The notes: generated by a model from the sequence alone, not told the origin. Shown: positions 11,231-21,970, counted from the stretch's first letter. The stretch is 64,000 bases of DNA from Axinella damicornis (GCA_963931865.1 OZ007512.1:2523950-2587949); one strand, 5' to 3'. Numbers and translations: made by a program.

Positions 11231-13293
11231 AAGTTTGTGTGCATAGTGATGCTCATCATGAATTGTCTTGTCTGTCTTTTTGTTAATATTTGGTGTGTGG
11301 ATTCCTGCTCGCAAGTAGCTAACCTTGTCACATACCATGTCAGCCAGTGTATATCCGGAGCTCATGGTTTTCAGTCATGGTTCTTATCATAACATGAACT
11401 TGTGGACTCCTATATACTGTACTCTGCACTGATGAGATGACATCATGAAAGGTTTCCCACCAGCACATGACCATTGACTGGCCACATCTAGAAATTGATA
11501 TAGGCATGTTCCAGGCCATTCCCACCTCCAATCTTTGATCGCTTTCAGTGTGCAAATGCAGAGGAGGAAGGCATCTGGCCACGTGTGGTGATGTCAGATT
11601 GACAGTAGACACGTGGTGATGAAGGACCTTCAAGGCGTTTCTTTTCTTGTACTGTCCATCTGACATCATTCTGGAGGTGAGAGTGTTTCCAAGGCAGGTT
11701 CATTGTTCATGATGATGCCAGGAACATCTGGGGAATTGTGACGGTCGGGCACCCCCCCCCCCCCAGGGCCCCTGTGTGTCTATACCTGACACACCACACG
11801 TGACCTGATCTCCGAGGCCTTCCCTGCTCCGTATTTTTCGTACACTGCAAGCGATAAAAGACTGGAAGTGGGAACAACTGCGGGAATGAGGCTATATAGT
11901 TTAAGCACACTAGTCCCGGCATGCACAATAGATCTGCTCACTGGGTCACTGGCTATCATGAGTAATGGCATTTTGATGACAGTGTATAATATCAACAGCA
12001 CGTTGCCATAGCATGACAACAGAGTAAACTAACTTCTGCGTGGGCTGCTAGGAGAAACTGCTGGTTAACTCAGTAGCTATAGTAGCAGGGTACATGTTTG
12101 AGATAAGCCTCAGGCTATTCATGTGTCCTTTGTGTATGCACGTTCATACACATAAACAGTTGAAAAAAAAGGGTAATGTAAAATATGGGCTCGATCCTCC
12201 ACGATCAACCCACTGAAAAACAAACCTTTTATACAAAACCATAACACCAAATACCTCACATAAGGTGATTACACAGTAACACATTAGTGCCTACAAAGTA
12301 ACACATTAGTGCCTACCAATCCAGGAGGTAGCACATTAGCACATATACTACAGGTAGCTCATGCACTGAGCTGCATTGGACTCAAAACATACAACTTGAG
12401 TCTTTGATTCTGTTTCATAGCAACCTCTAGCTTTATGCTTCTAGCTACTTGTGTCCTCGTTCTATTTTCGGATGGGGCCTGGGAATGAAGCTGTACTTCT
12501 TCATAATCATGCATGGTGCTGTATATTAGCACCCAAGTGAAAACTGTGCCAAATTTAACACTGGTTGTTGGTGCTAAAATAGCTGAATTGCACCTCATTT
12601 TAATGGTGGTATATTATTAGCACCCAAGTGATAACTTAACACTGGTTGTTGGTGCTAAAATAGCTGAATTGCACCTCATTTTAATGGTGGTATATTATTA
12701 GCACCCAAGTGATAACTTAACACTGGTTGTTGGTGCTAAAATAGCTGAATTGCACCTCATTTTAATGGTGGTATCAGCAGACATACTACCTATAACCAAC
12801 GTTCGTCCCGACTTTTAGTAACGCCCGTAGCAGCAATCATTCTAATCTGCACGTGAGCAATCACTGAAACTGGATAATAAACTACAATAACCGTGCACTT
12901 TAAGTATTGTTGTTATAGCCCAATTTGCAACATGGTTGGGTATTTTCAATAACGCAGTGCTCATGACAGCTACGTTTTGGTTTCAATGGTATACCATGCC
13001 TCTAATTGCATGGGTCAGGCCATGCAGTATGAAGAAATACTGGTGAAGTTAACAAGCTAACAACCTTCCCGATTATGTAAAATTTATAGACCATGTGATT
13101 GAAGGGTATATGCATACCTGAAGTGAAGACTGAAATAAAATGTACGTAATGAGCTGGCATATTATACTATTCATTATTACTACTAGTGCTGTCAAGCTAG
13201 TGCATCCTTTGAGATTAATAAATTCATATCTCAGTGTGCATTCCTGTTATAATGTACAGCGCACAGCATCAAAGATCAGTGCATATATGCCAC
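11231..13293. other. Intergenic region between SH2 and methyltransferase 1
   Basis: No recognised coding region. It contains a C-tract (about 11752-11764), an 81-bp tandem repeat (12524-12772), a small duplication of 'gtaacacattagtgccta' near 12274-12318, and otherwise AT-rich unique-looking sequence. The end is the 3' flank of the minus-strand methyltransferase. Confidence 0.5.
12524..12772. repeat. Tandem repeat, three units of about 81 bp
   Basis: Units begin ATTAGCACCCAAGTGA at 12524, 12616 and 12697. The second and third are 81 bases apart and nearly identical. The first is 92 bases and has an extra 'aaactgtgccaaa' segment. Homogeneity of the last two units suggests a recent duplication. 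Confidence 0.9.
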
Positions 13294-15563
13294 CTACTGC
13301 GGTACGGTCAGCTTTACACAGAGATACTCCTCTCTCAGGTCAATAGTCTCACCCAGTGCAATACCACTCAGCTGAGTCTTGTCAAGCTCATTGAGCCCAG
13401 CCTCAATCTCCTCATCTGTAAAAACTTCAAGGCTTGAGTGCGACTTTCTTCGCAGTAGACCATACCAATCACGCTTCGTCATTTTGACTGCACACACTTC
13501 GATGTGATCCTCCACAGCCCACCCAGCCGCCTCCACGGGGCTCAAAATTACTTCCTGCGGGAGACCTCTCGAAGCTGTTTTGTTCGCATAACAAAGTATT
13601 GGTGTTTCAATATCGTGCATCACTAAACACAGTGTTCCTGCCCGGCAGTTTTCGCGCATGGATTTGAAAATGGCGGCAGGATCATGCAGATGATTGAAAC
13701 ACCGACCGATGAGGATCTTATTGTAGTTTGAAAGTGCTGGAGATGAAACAAACTCGTCTGCGGTAGCCAGCATGGTGTCCACTCCGTCCTTTGTCCTAGC
13801 AATCTCCAGCATACCAGGAGTGGGATCAACAACAAGGGCCGGGCTCTTGAGGCCTGAGGGGCAAGAGAATGGTCTATAGTGTCAATTCACTAAATCTCTA
13901 AACTGCTAGTGTTTACATCATTTGCGTTCCTTAGGTTGTTACGTAGTGTTGTTGACCACCTTGTGAGTGAACTCTCTGCCATAACTTCTGTCTGCTGTAG
14001 TACATTTACCTACCTGTGACTTCCACTGCTGTACACTGTTTGGATGGTATAGCCAAATGGCTCCACTTCACAAGCCCATTATATAGTCAAAAAGCGATAT
14101 GTAAATGACAGTCGACAATTATATACTCTCACAGTACGTATTGAATCTCGACCACTCCACTGCCATTCTTGCAGACACCCTCATACAATGTATATGGTCT
14201 TCCTATGTCAATTTTAAGGGCCGGGCTCTTGAGGCCTGAGGGGCAAGGGAATGGTTTACACTTGGCCTAGTCTATATAGTCGGAGCTCTACCCATGGCCA
14301 CACAAGCACATGGTCTCTACTGTCAGATGCAGTGTTGTTTTAGTATGGCTATCCAAGTATTAGTTTAGTTATAGTTTATAGCATGTGGAATGATTTAGTT
14401 ATAGTGTTTTAGTTAGTTAACTAACTAAAACCGTGGAAAAAGGCCTGAATAATTTTGATTAACTAAAAGAAATGAGTGAAATTCATTTTAGCTTTAGTTG
14501 TTTGAGCGAGTTTAGTTTTAGATTTTCAGCATTAATTTAATTATGTCATAGTTAGCAGTCACAACCCCATACAGTTATAGTTAACTAACACAACATTTGA
14601 CTCAGATACATCAGGCTGTTCCTATCCAGATATACCTGCCATTTTCCATAGACGGTGGGCCACTTCCCCAGTTCCTCCCCCAATCTCAGCGAGCCGGTCA
14701 TCAGGTGACAAGTTGAGGTGTTTCAGTGCGGCAGTAGTGACGGATTCGTATATGTATCCATGGAGGTTATCATACTCCCTTGCAATGGCGGTGTAGTGAG
14801 CTGTGCATGGATGATGGGAAAGATACTGTACCTATTAGCAAGAGTGTATAATAATAAGAGGGTATCGAACTCGCTATAGGCTAACAGTATGCGGAAAGTA
14901 ACTTGACATCCGGTATGGTGCACGTGATCCACACGGACTCGTCAACTATTGTACTCCCTGATATGGCCGAGTTTACTTGCTGCACGCATGCCTTGATCGT
15001 CGAGTCAAAGAGGCTAGCTAGCTGTGGTACGGTAGCCATGGCGTCTAGGTCAGGTAAGATTGTGTTTTTGACATTAGCACCATACCGGATGTCACGTTAC
15101 TTTCCGCATACATTCAACGTTAGCCTATAGCGAGTTCGATACTCTCTTCTTATTATTGTACGCTCTTGTTGTCCTGACCTAGCACACGCATTTTTTCAAT
15201 TCCATATTCACAAAGAACCCTAGAACAGCAAATTCAAGTGGGCAGATGTCATGATCCTCAGTACAGCTACTCTCAGGGACTTGGACAGACATCCGGTGTA
15301 CTCCTGTGGTCGTATCACTCCCAAGAACTATTTACTTCAATGCTGTGTCCCCCTCAAGTGGTTATGCCCGCCTGGGAACGAGGCTCACACATACCTTGTA
15401 TAGCTGGCCTGGGAATGAGGCTCACACACACCTTGTATAGCTGGCCTGGAACGAGGCTCACACATACCTTGTATTGCTGGCCTGGGAACGAGGCTCACAA
15501 CATACCTTGTATAGCTGGCAGATTGGACGGATCTAATCTGTACCCGACCATCTTGTGTGCCAT
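13294..15563 (-). CDS. Class I SAM-dependent methyltransferase, copy 1, 3 exons
   Basis: Exons on the minus strand are 15563-15506, 14800-14636 and 13853-13294, giving 260 residues; both introns are phase 1. Motif I of class I methyltransferases is seen as LAEIGGGTGEV (about residues 56-66), followed by the acidic end of strand beta2 in VVDPTPGML (D84). A post-motif region with NHLHDPAAIFKSMRENCRAG fits motifs III/IV of the Methyltransf_11 type. The substrate cannot be told from sequence. The protein has no signal peptide and is probably cytosolic. Exon lengths (58, 165 and 560 bases) are identical to those of the copy at 24302-22661. Intron 1 contains a foldback element (14838-15169) and a tandem repeat of the exon-1 donor region (15370-15514). 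Intron 2 contains a duplicated scrap of the exon 3 start (14219-14266). Confidence 0.85.
14219..14266 (-). pseudogene. Scrap of methyltransferase exon 3 start inside intron 2
   Basis: 'ggccgggctcttgaggcctg' followed by 'aggggcaagggaatggt' repeats the exon 3 acceptor region found at 13838-13876. On the minus strand this would offer a decoy CAG|GCCTCAAGAGCC acceptor between exon 2 and the true exon 3. Confidence 0.75.
14838..15169. mobile_element. Foldback element with 65-90-bp arms in methyltransferase intron 1
   Basis: The left arm (CAAGAGTGTATAATAATAAG, then GGTATCGAACTCGCTATAGG, then GCGGAAAGTAACTTGACATC) is matched by the reverse complement at about 15078-15169. The 150-base centre is non-repetitive and has an open plus-strand frame from ATG 14915 to a perfect donor-like AG|GTAAGAT at 15052. 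The centre could be host sequence captured by the element. Confidence 0.75.
15370..15514. repeat. Four tandem 37-38-bp units containing the exon 1 splice donor of methyltransferase 1
   Basis: Each unit reads cctgggaacgaggctcacac then 'ataccttgtatagctgg' with small changes. It fuses a TAGCCTCG-type transposon end to the exon-1 donor (minus strand: ATACAAG|GTATGT). The functional donor is the unit nearest exon 1 (15506|15505). The other three lie just downstream in the intron, and one of them reads GTGTGT in place of GTATGT. Confidence 0.85.
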
Positions 15564-16289
15564 CTTGAGACTTAAGTAGAAATTTCAACAGTGATTAAAC
15601 CTGCAAGACAAAAACCAATCGATGTCACTGTCGAGATAATATAATTTCTGGCCAAATCAAGAGACAATTAACTGCGTAGTCAAACAGGAAGGAGCCACTC
15701 ATTAATGAATGTGTTGGTTTGTGTTTCGGCTACGGTATAGCAGAAATCTTTCCTGAAATATCGAGGTTGTTGAAACTTTTAAGTTTAAAACTTGGGAAGT
15801 ATGCAAAACTGAAGTGCATGTCTGCAGTGAGCATTTTCAATTTCAGATTCACTTTATACTCCTGTGGGTGGAGCTTCGTAGAAACTATATACACAGCCTG
15901 GAATACACTGGAGTCCAGAACGGTCATACAGACACTTTGTGATTGGTTCGTATTTGAACACAGTTGTCGTGAATCCACTCACAGAACACGCAATATGAAA
16001 ACAAAAGTGAAGCTGATGGTAGACTTGCTCAGTGTCCTCAAACGTCCCCTTCCTCACCAATTAAAGCTTGACCTCCAGCATGAAAAGAGCTACGGACTAC
16101 GGACTACAGAAAATTGCAAGCCCCGTTCCCAGGCCCATGACGTTTTGGTTACACGTAGAAGACTGCCCGCTATCCTCCGCTACAAGCGACGGACAGCTGG
16201 GTGGAGGTCTGGGAACAAGGCCAGACAACTACTCATATCTGTGCCTACTTTGACTGTCCATCTGCAACTGATTTCATCCGGCCTATAGA

Positions 16290-16700
16290 CCAATTGCACT
16301 TACATCACGTTGTCCATGACGCTTCCGTATACTATCCAGAAGCTGCCATCTTGGTGTACCAAAATACATTGGCTTTATATGCAGTATCGATCAAAACATG
16401 TCCTGCGTCGCTGGTAAGCGTTTAACTCTTTACCAACCATAAGAAACAGCTTAGGGAAGCAAAACCCTGTATTAAAGTATAACGCCATGTATTAAATTCC
16501 CCATATAAATTCTTATGGGCTTATGGGAGCTCATGACGGCTTTTGCAGTCATTGGTTGGTAAAGAGTTAATAGCCTACATATATCAATCACAATTCAACA
16601 CATATAGAAGCATTGTTGGTGCACGATTGTGTTTGCCGAGATCACCACAGAAGCTGCTATCTCCAAAAATGCAAAACAGCTGTCAGAGTTGGTGTAGCTA
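16290..16700 (+). repeat. Interspersed repeat, also present inverted at 44550-44790
   Basis: Segments such as 'gctggtaagcgtt' and 'gcagtatcgatcaaaacatg', a run ending 'ttcaacacatatagaagcat', and a 'gccgagatc' segment recur in reverse orientation near 44640-44790. Only this copy is interrupted by the TTAA element at 16422-16570, so the other copy approximates the empty site. Further relatives appear near 60520-60600. Confidence 0.6.
16422..16570 (+). mobile_element. Complete 149-bp TTAA-flanked MITE (piggyBac-like)
   Basis: It reads TTAA-CTCTTTACCAACCA ... TTGGTTGGTAAAGAG-TTAA. A TTAA target duplication and CTCTTT/AAAGAG ends fit a piggyBac-mobilised non-autonomous element. It is nearly identical to 19002-19150. 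Confidence 0.85.
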
Positions 16701-17196
16701 CCCGTCCATATTCTCAAAATGATGATGTAGGCTGCAACGGATCCGTACATACGTAGCTACAGGTGAAAGTCTGTATATACCCTTCCCAGGATCCCACCTT
16801 TCATTGGACTGCTTAGCATAGCTACTATCTGCTACACACAATAAGTTGCATCTTCGCAAGTGAGAAGCAATGTTTCGTTTAGGCAAGTGACAATTCGCAA
16901 CGTAGCTACATTGCCAAATTGGTCAAATTATATGAGAGGGGAGTGGCCCACCTAGACCTAGAGAGGTCACGAACACTTAAATGGTTTCTAACCTGCTTCT
17001 CAGATCTAGTTTTACCGTACAGAGTACACTCATGCAGATATCGTTTCTTCCAGCTGCGGGGACTGCCCAGTCTTCAGTCAGTCTCTGCATGGGCTAGACT
17101 TGCGGTCGCACCAGTTCCGGCCTCGTTCCAATGTTCCCATTCTACGTTCTGCTTGTGGCTGGAGCATCATGAGGGGGTGGAGCTCCCTCCCCAGAA

Positions 17197-17612
17197 GGCC
17201 TGAGCTAATTATTCACAAAATTTCCCCCATTATTTTATTTGAATATTCTTGACAACTAAGCCCATTATTTTACATCAACAACCTGTTATTCACAAAATAT
17301 TTTGACATTGTGATCGACTTTTCGTTTACGAGCCAACTCAGATGGCTTGGGGCTCCGTAAGCAGTCTAGCACAGACACACAGGAGGAGGTAGACTCGTGC
17401 TCTGTAGACTCTGTTCCTGTTTCGGAGCTCGAAAGCGACGAAAGGTCGCCACAGCACTCCGCATCCGACTCACACAAGGCAGCCATGGCTGAAACTACAC
17501 GCCCACTAATAATTATTTCCGTTTTCTGGCCCGATTATTCGCGAATAATGTGCAATTCGGGTAAGTCCCTATTATTCTGCAAATTATGCGCGCATAATTA
17601 GCTCAGGCCTAC
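17197..17612 (-). mobile_element. hAT-like non-autonomous element carrying a transposase-like 5' exon
   Basis: The ends AGGCCTGAGCTAATTAT and ATAATTAGCTCAGGCCT are inverted repeats, with further complementary AT-rich sequence inside. The flanks TCCCCAGA and ACCCCAGA form an 8-bp duplication with one mismatch, which fits hAT elements. Inside, on the minus strand (17486-17289), is a frame of about 66 residues rich in Ser/Glu and ending SPKPSELARKRKV. It resembles the acidic/basic N-terminus of a transposon-encoded protein. That resemblance is an impression, not a search result. Confidence 0.55.
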
Positions 17613-17916
17613 CCCAGACCTGACCCCGCGAGACTACCTTCCTATACCAATTGCTCCACCCCTCGAAACGTTGATCTGTACGCAGATTGCAAATGGCAGC
17701 AGCACTCAGATTCTCTAGTCCCTAGTCACCGTGCAAGCTGCATTCTGAGGAAGATGCAAGCAAAGTAATTATTAACTCTGAGAGTGGATTAAAAGGAAGG
17801 GGGGGGGGATTACCGGGTAACAGTGTTCGGTGCTTTCCTTCTCCCTCTAGAAACATGTTGAGCACATAGCTCTTCTCCACCCACACATTTTCACCTCCCA
17901 AGTCGAACAATTGTAG

Positions 17917-18232
17917 GGTGCGCGGTGGTGTACTGGTGGAGTGAGAGTCTCCAGTGCGCAACTCAGGCTCTGTCCTGAGTTCGAATCCCACTAAAACCCT
18001 TGGTTTTTCTGTTGAAGGGTGGTTCGCCTTGAAAAAAGGAATTTGCCCTTTGCCCTTCCAGAAAAACAAGTTTGAGCAATGCCATTTATGGTAACTCAAG
18101 CGAGTTCAGTGATGATGGCATCACCATCCCCCGTTAATGGGGCCCAGGACCTGCATGAAAACCTTCTGTATTGGAGATGCGGCATTCCTGGGTTATCAAA
18201 TCAAAATGAACTGAACTGAACTGAACTGAACA
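17917..18232 (+). mobile_element. Full-length tRNA-derived SINE
   Basis: The head has a tRNA-like A-box (GTGGTGTACTGGTGGAGTG) and a clear B-box (GAGTTCGAATCCC), about 50 bases apart. A body including 'tttgcccttccagaaaaaca' follows, and it ends in a short (TGAAC)n tail near 18210-18230. A diverged second copy lies at 26577-26862. A further tRNA-like head (GGCGTGGCTAAAGCATTGG) starts immediately after, near 18258. Confidence 0.75.
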
Positions 18233-18764
18233 ATAGAGGTTGCTTGGTGGGCCACTGGCGTGGCTAAAGCATTGGACTGTGCGCCTACAGGCTGACGCCC
18301 CACTAGGTGTTTTGCTTTCTCTTCTGCTAGGATACACTCAGCCATTATTATATAGCTACCCCCAAAATCAGGGGTACCTTCGGTGGGGACATAATTATAC
18401 TATGCTGGACCTAGTTTAAGTATATACATGTCCTGCCTTCTCTTTACGCCGGGGAAAAACGGCAATTGAGCTGAACCAAAGGAATTGTTATATTAGCTAT
18501 ATCAGTGTGTTATAGCTAGCTACATGTAGCTAGCTAGCACTCATGTTCATGCATGTCATGTCAAGAGCTAGAGACGCACACTTTCAAAGTTTCATGAACC
18601 CATGCACTGTGACAAGTAGCTAGTGTGTTTCCTAACCTGACAATCTGCAGGAAATCTAGCTGGTTAGGAAATCCGTGGAACTCAAGGAGACAGCTTGTTT
18701 CCTAAGAAAGATAGCTACTGTGCCCCTGGCTCTGGAGTTGCCACAGATCTCCATTCCTTTAGAT

Positions 18765-18870
18765 TTCCCGGGATCACAGCTAGGATTCCCGGGATCGCAT
18801 GCTAGGGATCACATACTAGGATTCCCGGGATCACATGCTAGGATTCCCAGGATCACATGCTAGGATTCCT
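18765..18870. repeat. Short tandem repeat 'gattcccgggatcacatgct'
   Basis: Four to five imperfect units of 22-24 bases, each with the near-palindrome TTCCCGGGA followed by ATCACATGCTAGG. No function is evident. Confidence 0.8.
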
Positions 18871-19001
18871 AGGAAACATGCACACTATTTTATTTTGTTG
18901 TGCATGCATGCATGGCAGCACATAATGTATATAGCTACATGGTTACCCAAAGGTCTATTGCTAAGATTGACCATTACGTAACAGAATAACACAAAGGACA
19001 A

Positions 19002-19150
19002 TTAACTCTTTACCAACCATAAGAAACAGCTTAAGGAAGCAAAACCCTGTATTAAAGTATAACGCCTAGTATTAAATTCCCCATATAAATTCTTATGGGC
19101 TTATGGGAGCTCATGACGGCTTTTGCAGTCATTGGTTGGTAAAAAGTTAA
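19002..19150 (+). mobile_element. Complete TTAA-flanked MITE, second copy
   Basis: Same family and orientation as 16422-16570, with very few differences between the two copies (AAAAAG for AAAGAG at the right end). It lies 380 bases upstream of the fibrinogen-like gene. Confidence 0.85.
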
Positions 19151-19330
19151 CTATAACTAGCCTTGTATTTCCATAGCTATATTATGGTCTAGCTGTAATA
19201 TGGAGGGATAAGAACTTCATTGACAATGAAGTATAGCTATTGTGAAATCCTGGCTCATCGTGGTCCACCCTTTTAATTTATGCACTAGGTTTTCAGCACT
19301 ATAGCGGGCTATAGTGGACCCAAATCGTTA

Positions 19331-19385
19331 GTCTCGCGGGCCAGACGGCCTCCCCCACGCACTGCAAACGTCTGGCCCGCGAAAC
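19331..19385. repeat. 17-bp hairpin GTCTCGCGGGCCAGACG
   Basis: Inverted arms at 19331-19347 and 19369-19385 have one mismatch. The CG-rich foldback lies 150 bases upstream of the fibrinogen-like coding region. Confidence 0.65.
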
Positions 19386-19533
19386 TACCGAATTGTGAAG
19401 TCTGTCGTTGTAGTGGGCCGGGCACTTGACTTTATAAACATATCAGGTGACTCAGAGAAGGAAGCAATGAATCCACTCTCTGTGTTAGAGGATTCCACCC
19501 CTTAAAACCTGTCTTTGTGTTACATGTAGAGAT

Positions 19534-20568
19534 ATGTTTGTGCACATTCTCCTGCTGGCTCTGACTGAGCTGATAGCATTTGCTACCACTGAGCATGTGG
19601 TCTACAACGGGAAGGTTCTGGAGGGAAGTGAGGGGGTGTGTCCTGGTGAGCAGCAGACAAGGACAATACTGGATGAAATTGACATGGAACTGAGGGACAT
19701 GGCCAGGGACACCATCCTACCCAGTCTGGTTCCTGTAGGTCGAATAGGCCTGCAATACAACCCAGCAAACTCCTGCAGTGAAATCTCAGAGCTACCTCAT
19801 GGACAACCATCAGGCTACTACTGGATCAGGAGTCGCAATGGCACTGCAGTGCAGGTCTACTGCAACATGAACAGAGTGTGTGGCTGCAACAGCACTGGAG
19901 GGTGGACTCGTATAGCCAATCTAAATATGAGAGACCCATCCCAGCAGTGCCCAGGTGAATGGACCCTACAAATTCGCAGCTCAGAACCGAGGAGGCTGTG
20001 TGGAAGGGGCAACAGTGGTACAGGGTGTCTCTCAGTTGTGTACAGCACTTACGGCATCAGCTACAGCCATGTGTGTGGGAGAGTGATAGGGTATCAGTAT
20101 CTCACAGCAGATGCATTTGGTCAAGTACTATCTACCACCACTAGTATAGAAGGTGCCTACATGGATGGTGTATCCCTTACATATGGACCACCTGGAACAA
20201 GGCAACACATTTGGACCTTCGCAGCTGGATATTCTGAGACCCGCCAATTTCAGCTTTCGTGTCCCTGTGTGGGTGGAGCTGCTGCTCCCTCCTACGTTGG
20301 AAATGACTACTTCTGTGAGAGTGGGAATCCTTTCCCAGGAGACATTGATGATGTTGCACTGTATGCAAATGACCCACTCTGGGATGGTCAGGGCTGTGGA
20401 TCCCCTCCCTGCTGTGAGTTGAGCTCCCCACCTGGGGTGACTGCCCCCTGGTTCTGCAAGCAGCTGCCACAGGCCACAACTGATGATATTGAAATTCGTA
20501 TTTGTGGAGATCAAGTCACTCAAGATGAAGACATCCCAGTGGAACTTATTGAACTCTACATCCGTTGA
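19534..20568 (+). CDS. Intronless secreted fibrinogen-related, cysteine-rich protein
   Basis: The protein has 344 residues. A hydrophobic signal peptide covers residues 1 to about 19 (MFVHILLLALTELIAFA). After an acidic stretch of about 60 residues comes a fibrinogen-C-like start: a Cys, then GYYWIRSRNGTAVQVYCNM (about 95-112) and GGWTRIANLNM. After that the sequence departs from classical fibrinogen domains into a Cys-rich region with CPCVGGAAAP, CGSPPCCELSSPP and a final IEIRICGD...ELIELYIR. Proteins with this chimeric layout are, to my knowledge, abundant in sponges and cnidarians. A role in recognition or the extracellular matrix is inference. Frame and Cys pattern are intact with no stop, so the gene looks functional. 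A splice acceptor-like 'acatgtag' lies 7 bases upstream of the ATG, so a 5' non-coding exon is possible. Confidence 0.8.
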   Translation: MFVHILLLALTELIAFATTEHVVYNGKVLEGSEGVCPGEQQTRTILDEIDMELRDMARDTILPSLVPVGRIGLQYNPANSCSEISELPHGQPSGYYWIRSRNGTAVQVYCNMNRVCGCNSTGGWTRIANLNMRDPSQQCPGEWTLQIRSSEPRRLCGRGNSGTGCLSVVYSTYGISYSHVCGRVIGYQYLTADAFGQVLSTTTSIEGAYMDGVSLTYGPPGTRQHIWTFAAGYSETRQFQLSCPCVGGAAAPSYVGNDYFCESGNPFPGDIDDVALYANDPLWDGQGCGSPPCCELSSPPGVTAPWFCKQLPQATTDDIEIRICGDQVTQDEDIPVELIELYIR

Positions 20569-21315
20569 ACTAGCTATACAATCTATATATGAGGTTATTG
20601 CTGTTTCCCTTGTTGTGGTTTAGATCAAATTGGTTTGTTTCTCGGCTACAATAACAGTTACTAAAGCTATAATAACGTTAACCACGTTAGTTTTGGTAAT
20701 TTTAACTGTTAGTTACACTTTAGTAATCTATCAAGACACCATATTATAACTTTAGTCAACTATATTCATCTGAGGAATACTAAAAGGGGATTTGGATTTT
20801 AGTTTTAGTAACAACACTACGCGTGGTGGTACCAAAAACCTTTCGCTTCATCCATGCACATGAACAATCATGTTATATGCACACACCCTTCCTCCTCCCC
20901 ACCTCCCTCACATATGTACACACCACACAACAATCTCTTTGTTGTACCATGTGAGCTGAACGAGTATTTTGCAGGATTTCCCCAACAGGCAAGAATCCAC
21001 AGTGCTGTAAAGAACCCTTCCTTTTTTGTAAGAGTGGTTCGACTGTTATTTCAAAACCTGATCCATGTATCCATGTGCACGGCTCTGACATAATGTAGCA
21101 CCAACTCATATGACCATACTCTCAGTTCAGGCATATAATAAAGCCTTAATAATTTTCCTTAATTGTTTCAGAGGACACTGATAATTGTGATTGGTAATTA
21201 ATCTGCAGAGGATCCCCTTATTCTAATATTACATGCATCTTTCCCATCTTCATTTCAAAGGACACTGAGATATTGATATAATCTTACACAAGGGAGGACC
21301 TTTGTAGTATAAAAG
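20569..21315. other. Gap containing the inverted copy of 5375-5870
   Basis: The first 250 bases are AT-rich without features. From about 20835 to 21310 the sequence is the reverse complement of the repeat at 5375-5870. No coding region is seen. Confidence 0.6.
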
Positions 21316-21831
21316 GTACGTATGGACTATAACCAGAAGGATACCCGCAACCCGTGAAAGTACCTACCGAACGATGCCAATGCTTATTCCTCGTTTGATG
21401 TTGATGTTACCCTAACTCCCAACTATGACGACATCGACTGTGTGGCGGTGGTTATTAATGTATCCGTACCTCCAGACCAGCTCACGTTCAACCGAGTGGA
21501 ACTGCACATCCGGGACAGCGATGGAAATGTTAAACCAGTGCGTTTCTATGACATGGAGGGAGCGAACAAAAACCACACTCTATCCGAAATGGATGACTCA
21601 GACTATACCTGCACCGCTGATGGTGATGAATGCGATAGTGGGGATTATACAATCAAGATTTCTCCCAGCAACGACCCCAGATTCAACCAGCACTCCTATG
21701 CGAACAATGAGCATGTCATGATCGGCTTTGAGTTCATTGATCTGCCTGCTGGTGGAGGGATGGTGATGGCCACAGTGTTTGACGTCTTCGATAACACCGA
21801 GTCTACAGAATGGATGGACTATGACTGCTGA
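21316..21831 (+). pseudogene. Truncated copy of the last exon of the M23 gene
   Basis: It starts at the equivalent of the GGTACG just after the HLHFE motif and runs to the stop. It is nearly identical in nucleotides to 2807-2292 of the gene. An in-frame TGA replaces the Trp codon of the NPWKYLPN segment (21355-21357). One Ile codon is inserted after VAVV. All zinc ligands are absent, so no peptidase could be made. Homology continues about 90 bases past the stop, so this is a DNA-level duplication, not a processed transcript. If translated at all, only a product starting downstream of the stop is possible. Confidence 0.85.
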
Positions 21832-21970
21832 ATAGCACCACATGATGTAGTCAAGCATATTAGCTGAGACACATGATCAGTAGTTAGTGACTGTTTATTA
21901 TTGCAGCATGCATCCCACAACTTATCATGGCCGAGAACTCTATTGAGGGACCACTTGTTGATATTTCTAT

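Larger units (their letters stand above)
15564..19533. other. Intergenic region between methyltransferase 1 and the fibrinogen-like gene
   Basis: The long plus frame 15719-16288 crosses a TAGCCTCG-family element (about 16114-16222) and shows no domain, so I do not call it a gene. The region contains the elements listed separately at 16290-16700, 16422-16570, 17197-17612, 17917-18232, 18765-18870, 19002-19150 and 19331-19385. AGCTAGCTA-rich DNA lies near 18485-18540. Confidence 0.5.

Noticed and set aside
14903..15130. 75-codon frame as exon 1 of a plus-strand gene
   Set aside because: It lies within a foldback element and no downstream exon was found; kept only as a capture hypothesis.
15719..16288. 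189-codon plus-strand frame
   Set aside because: It crosses a TAGCC-family transposon and shows no domain or conserved composition; chance is more likely.
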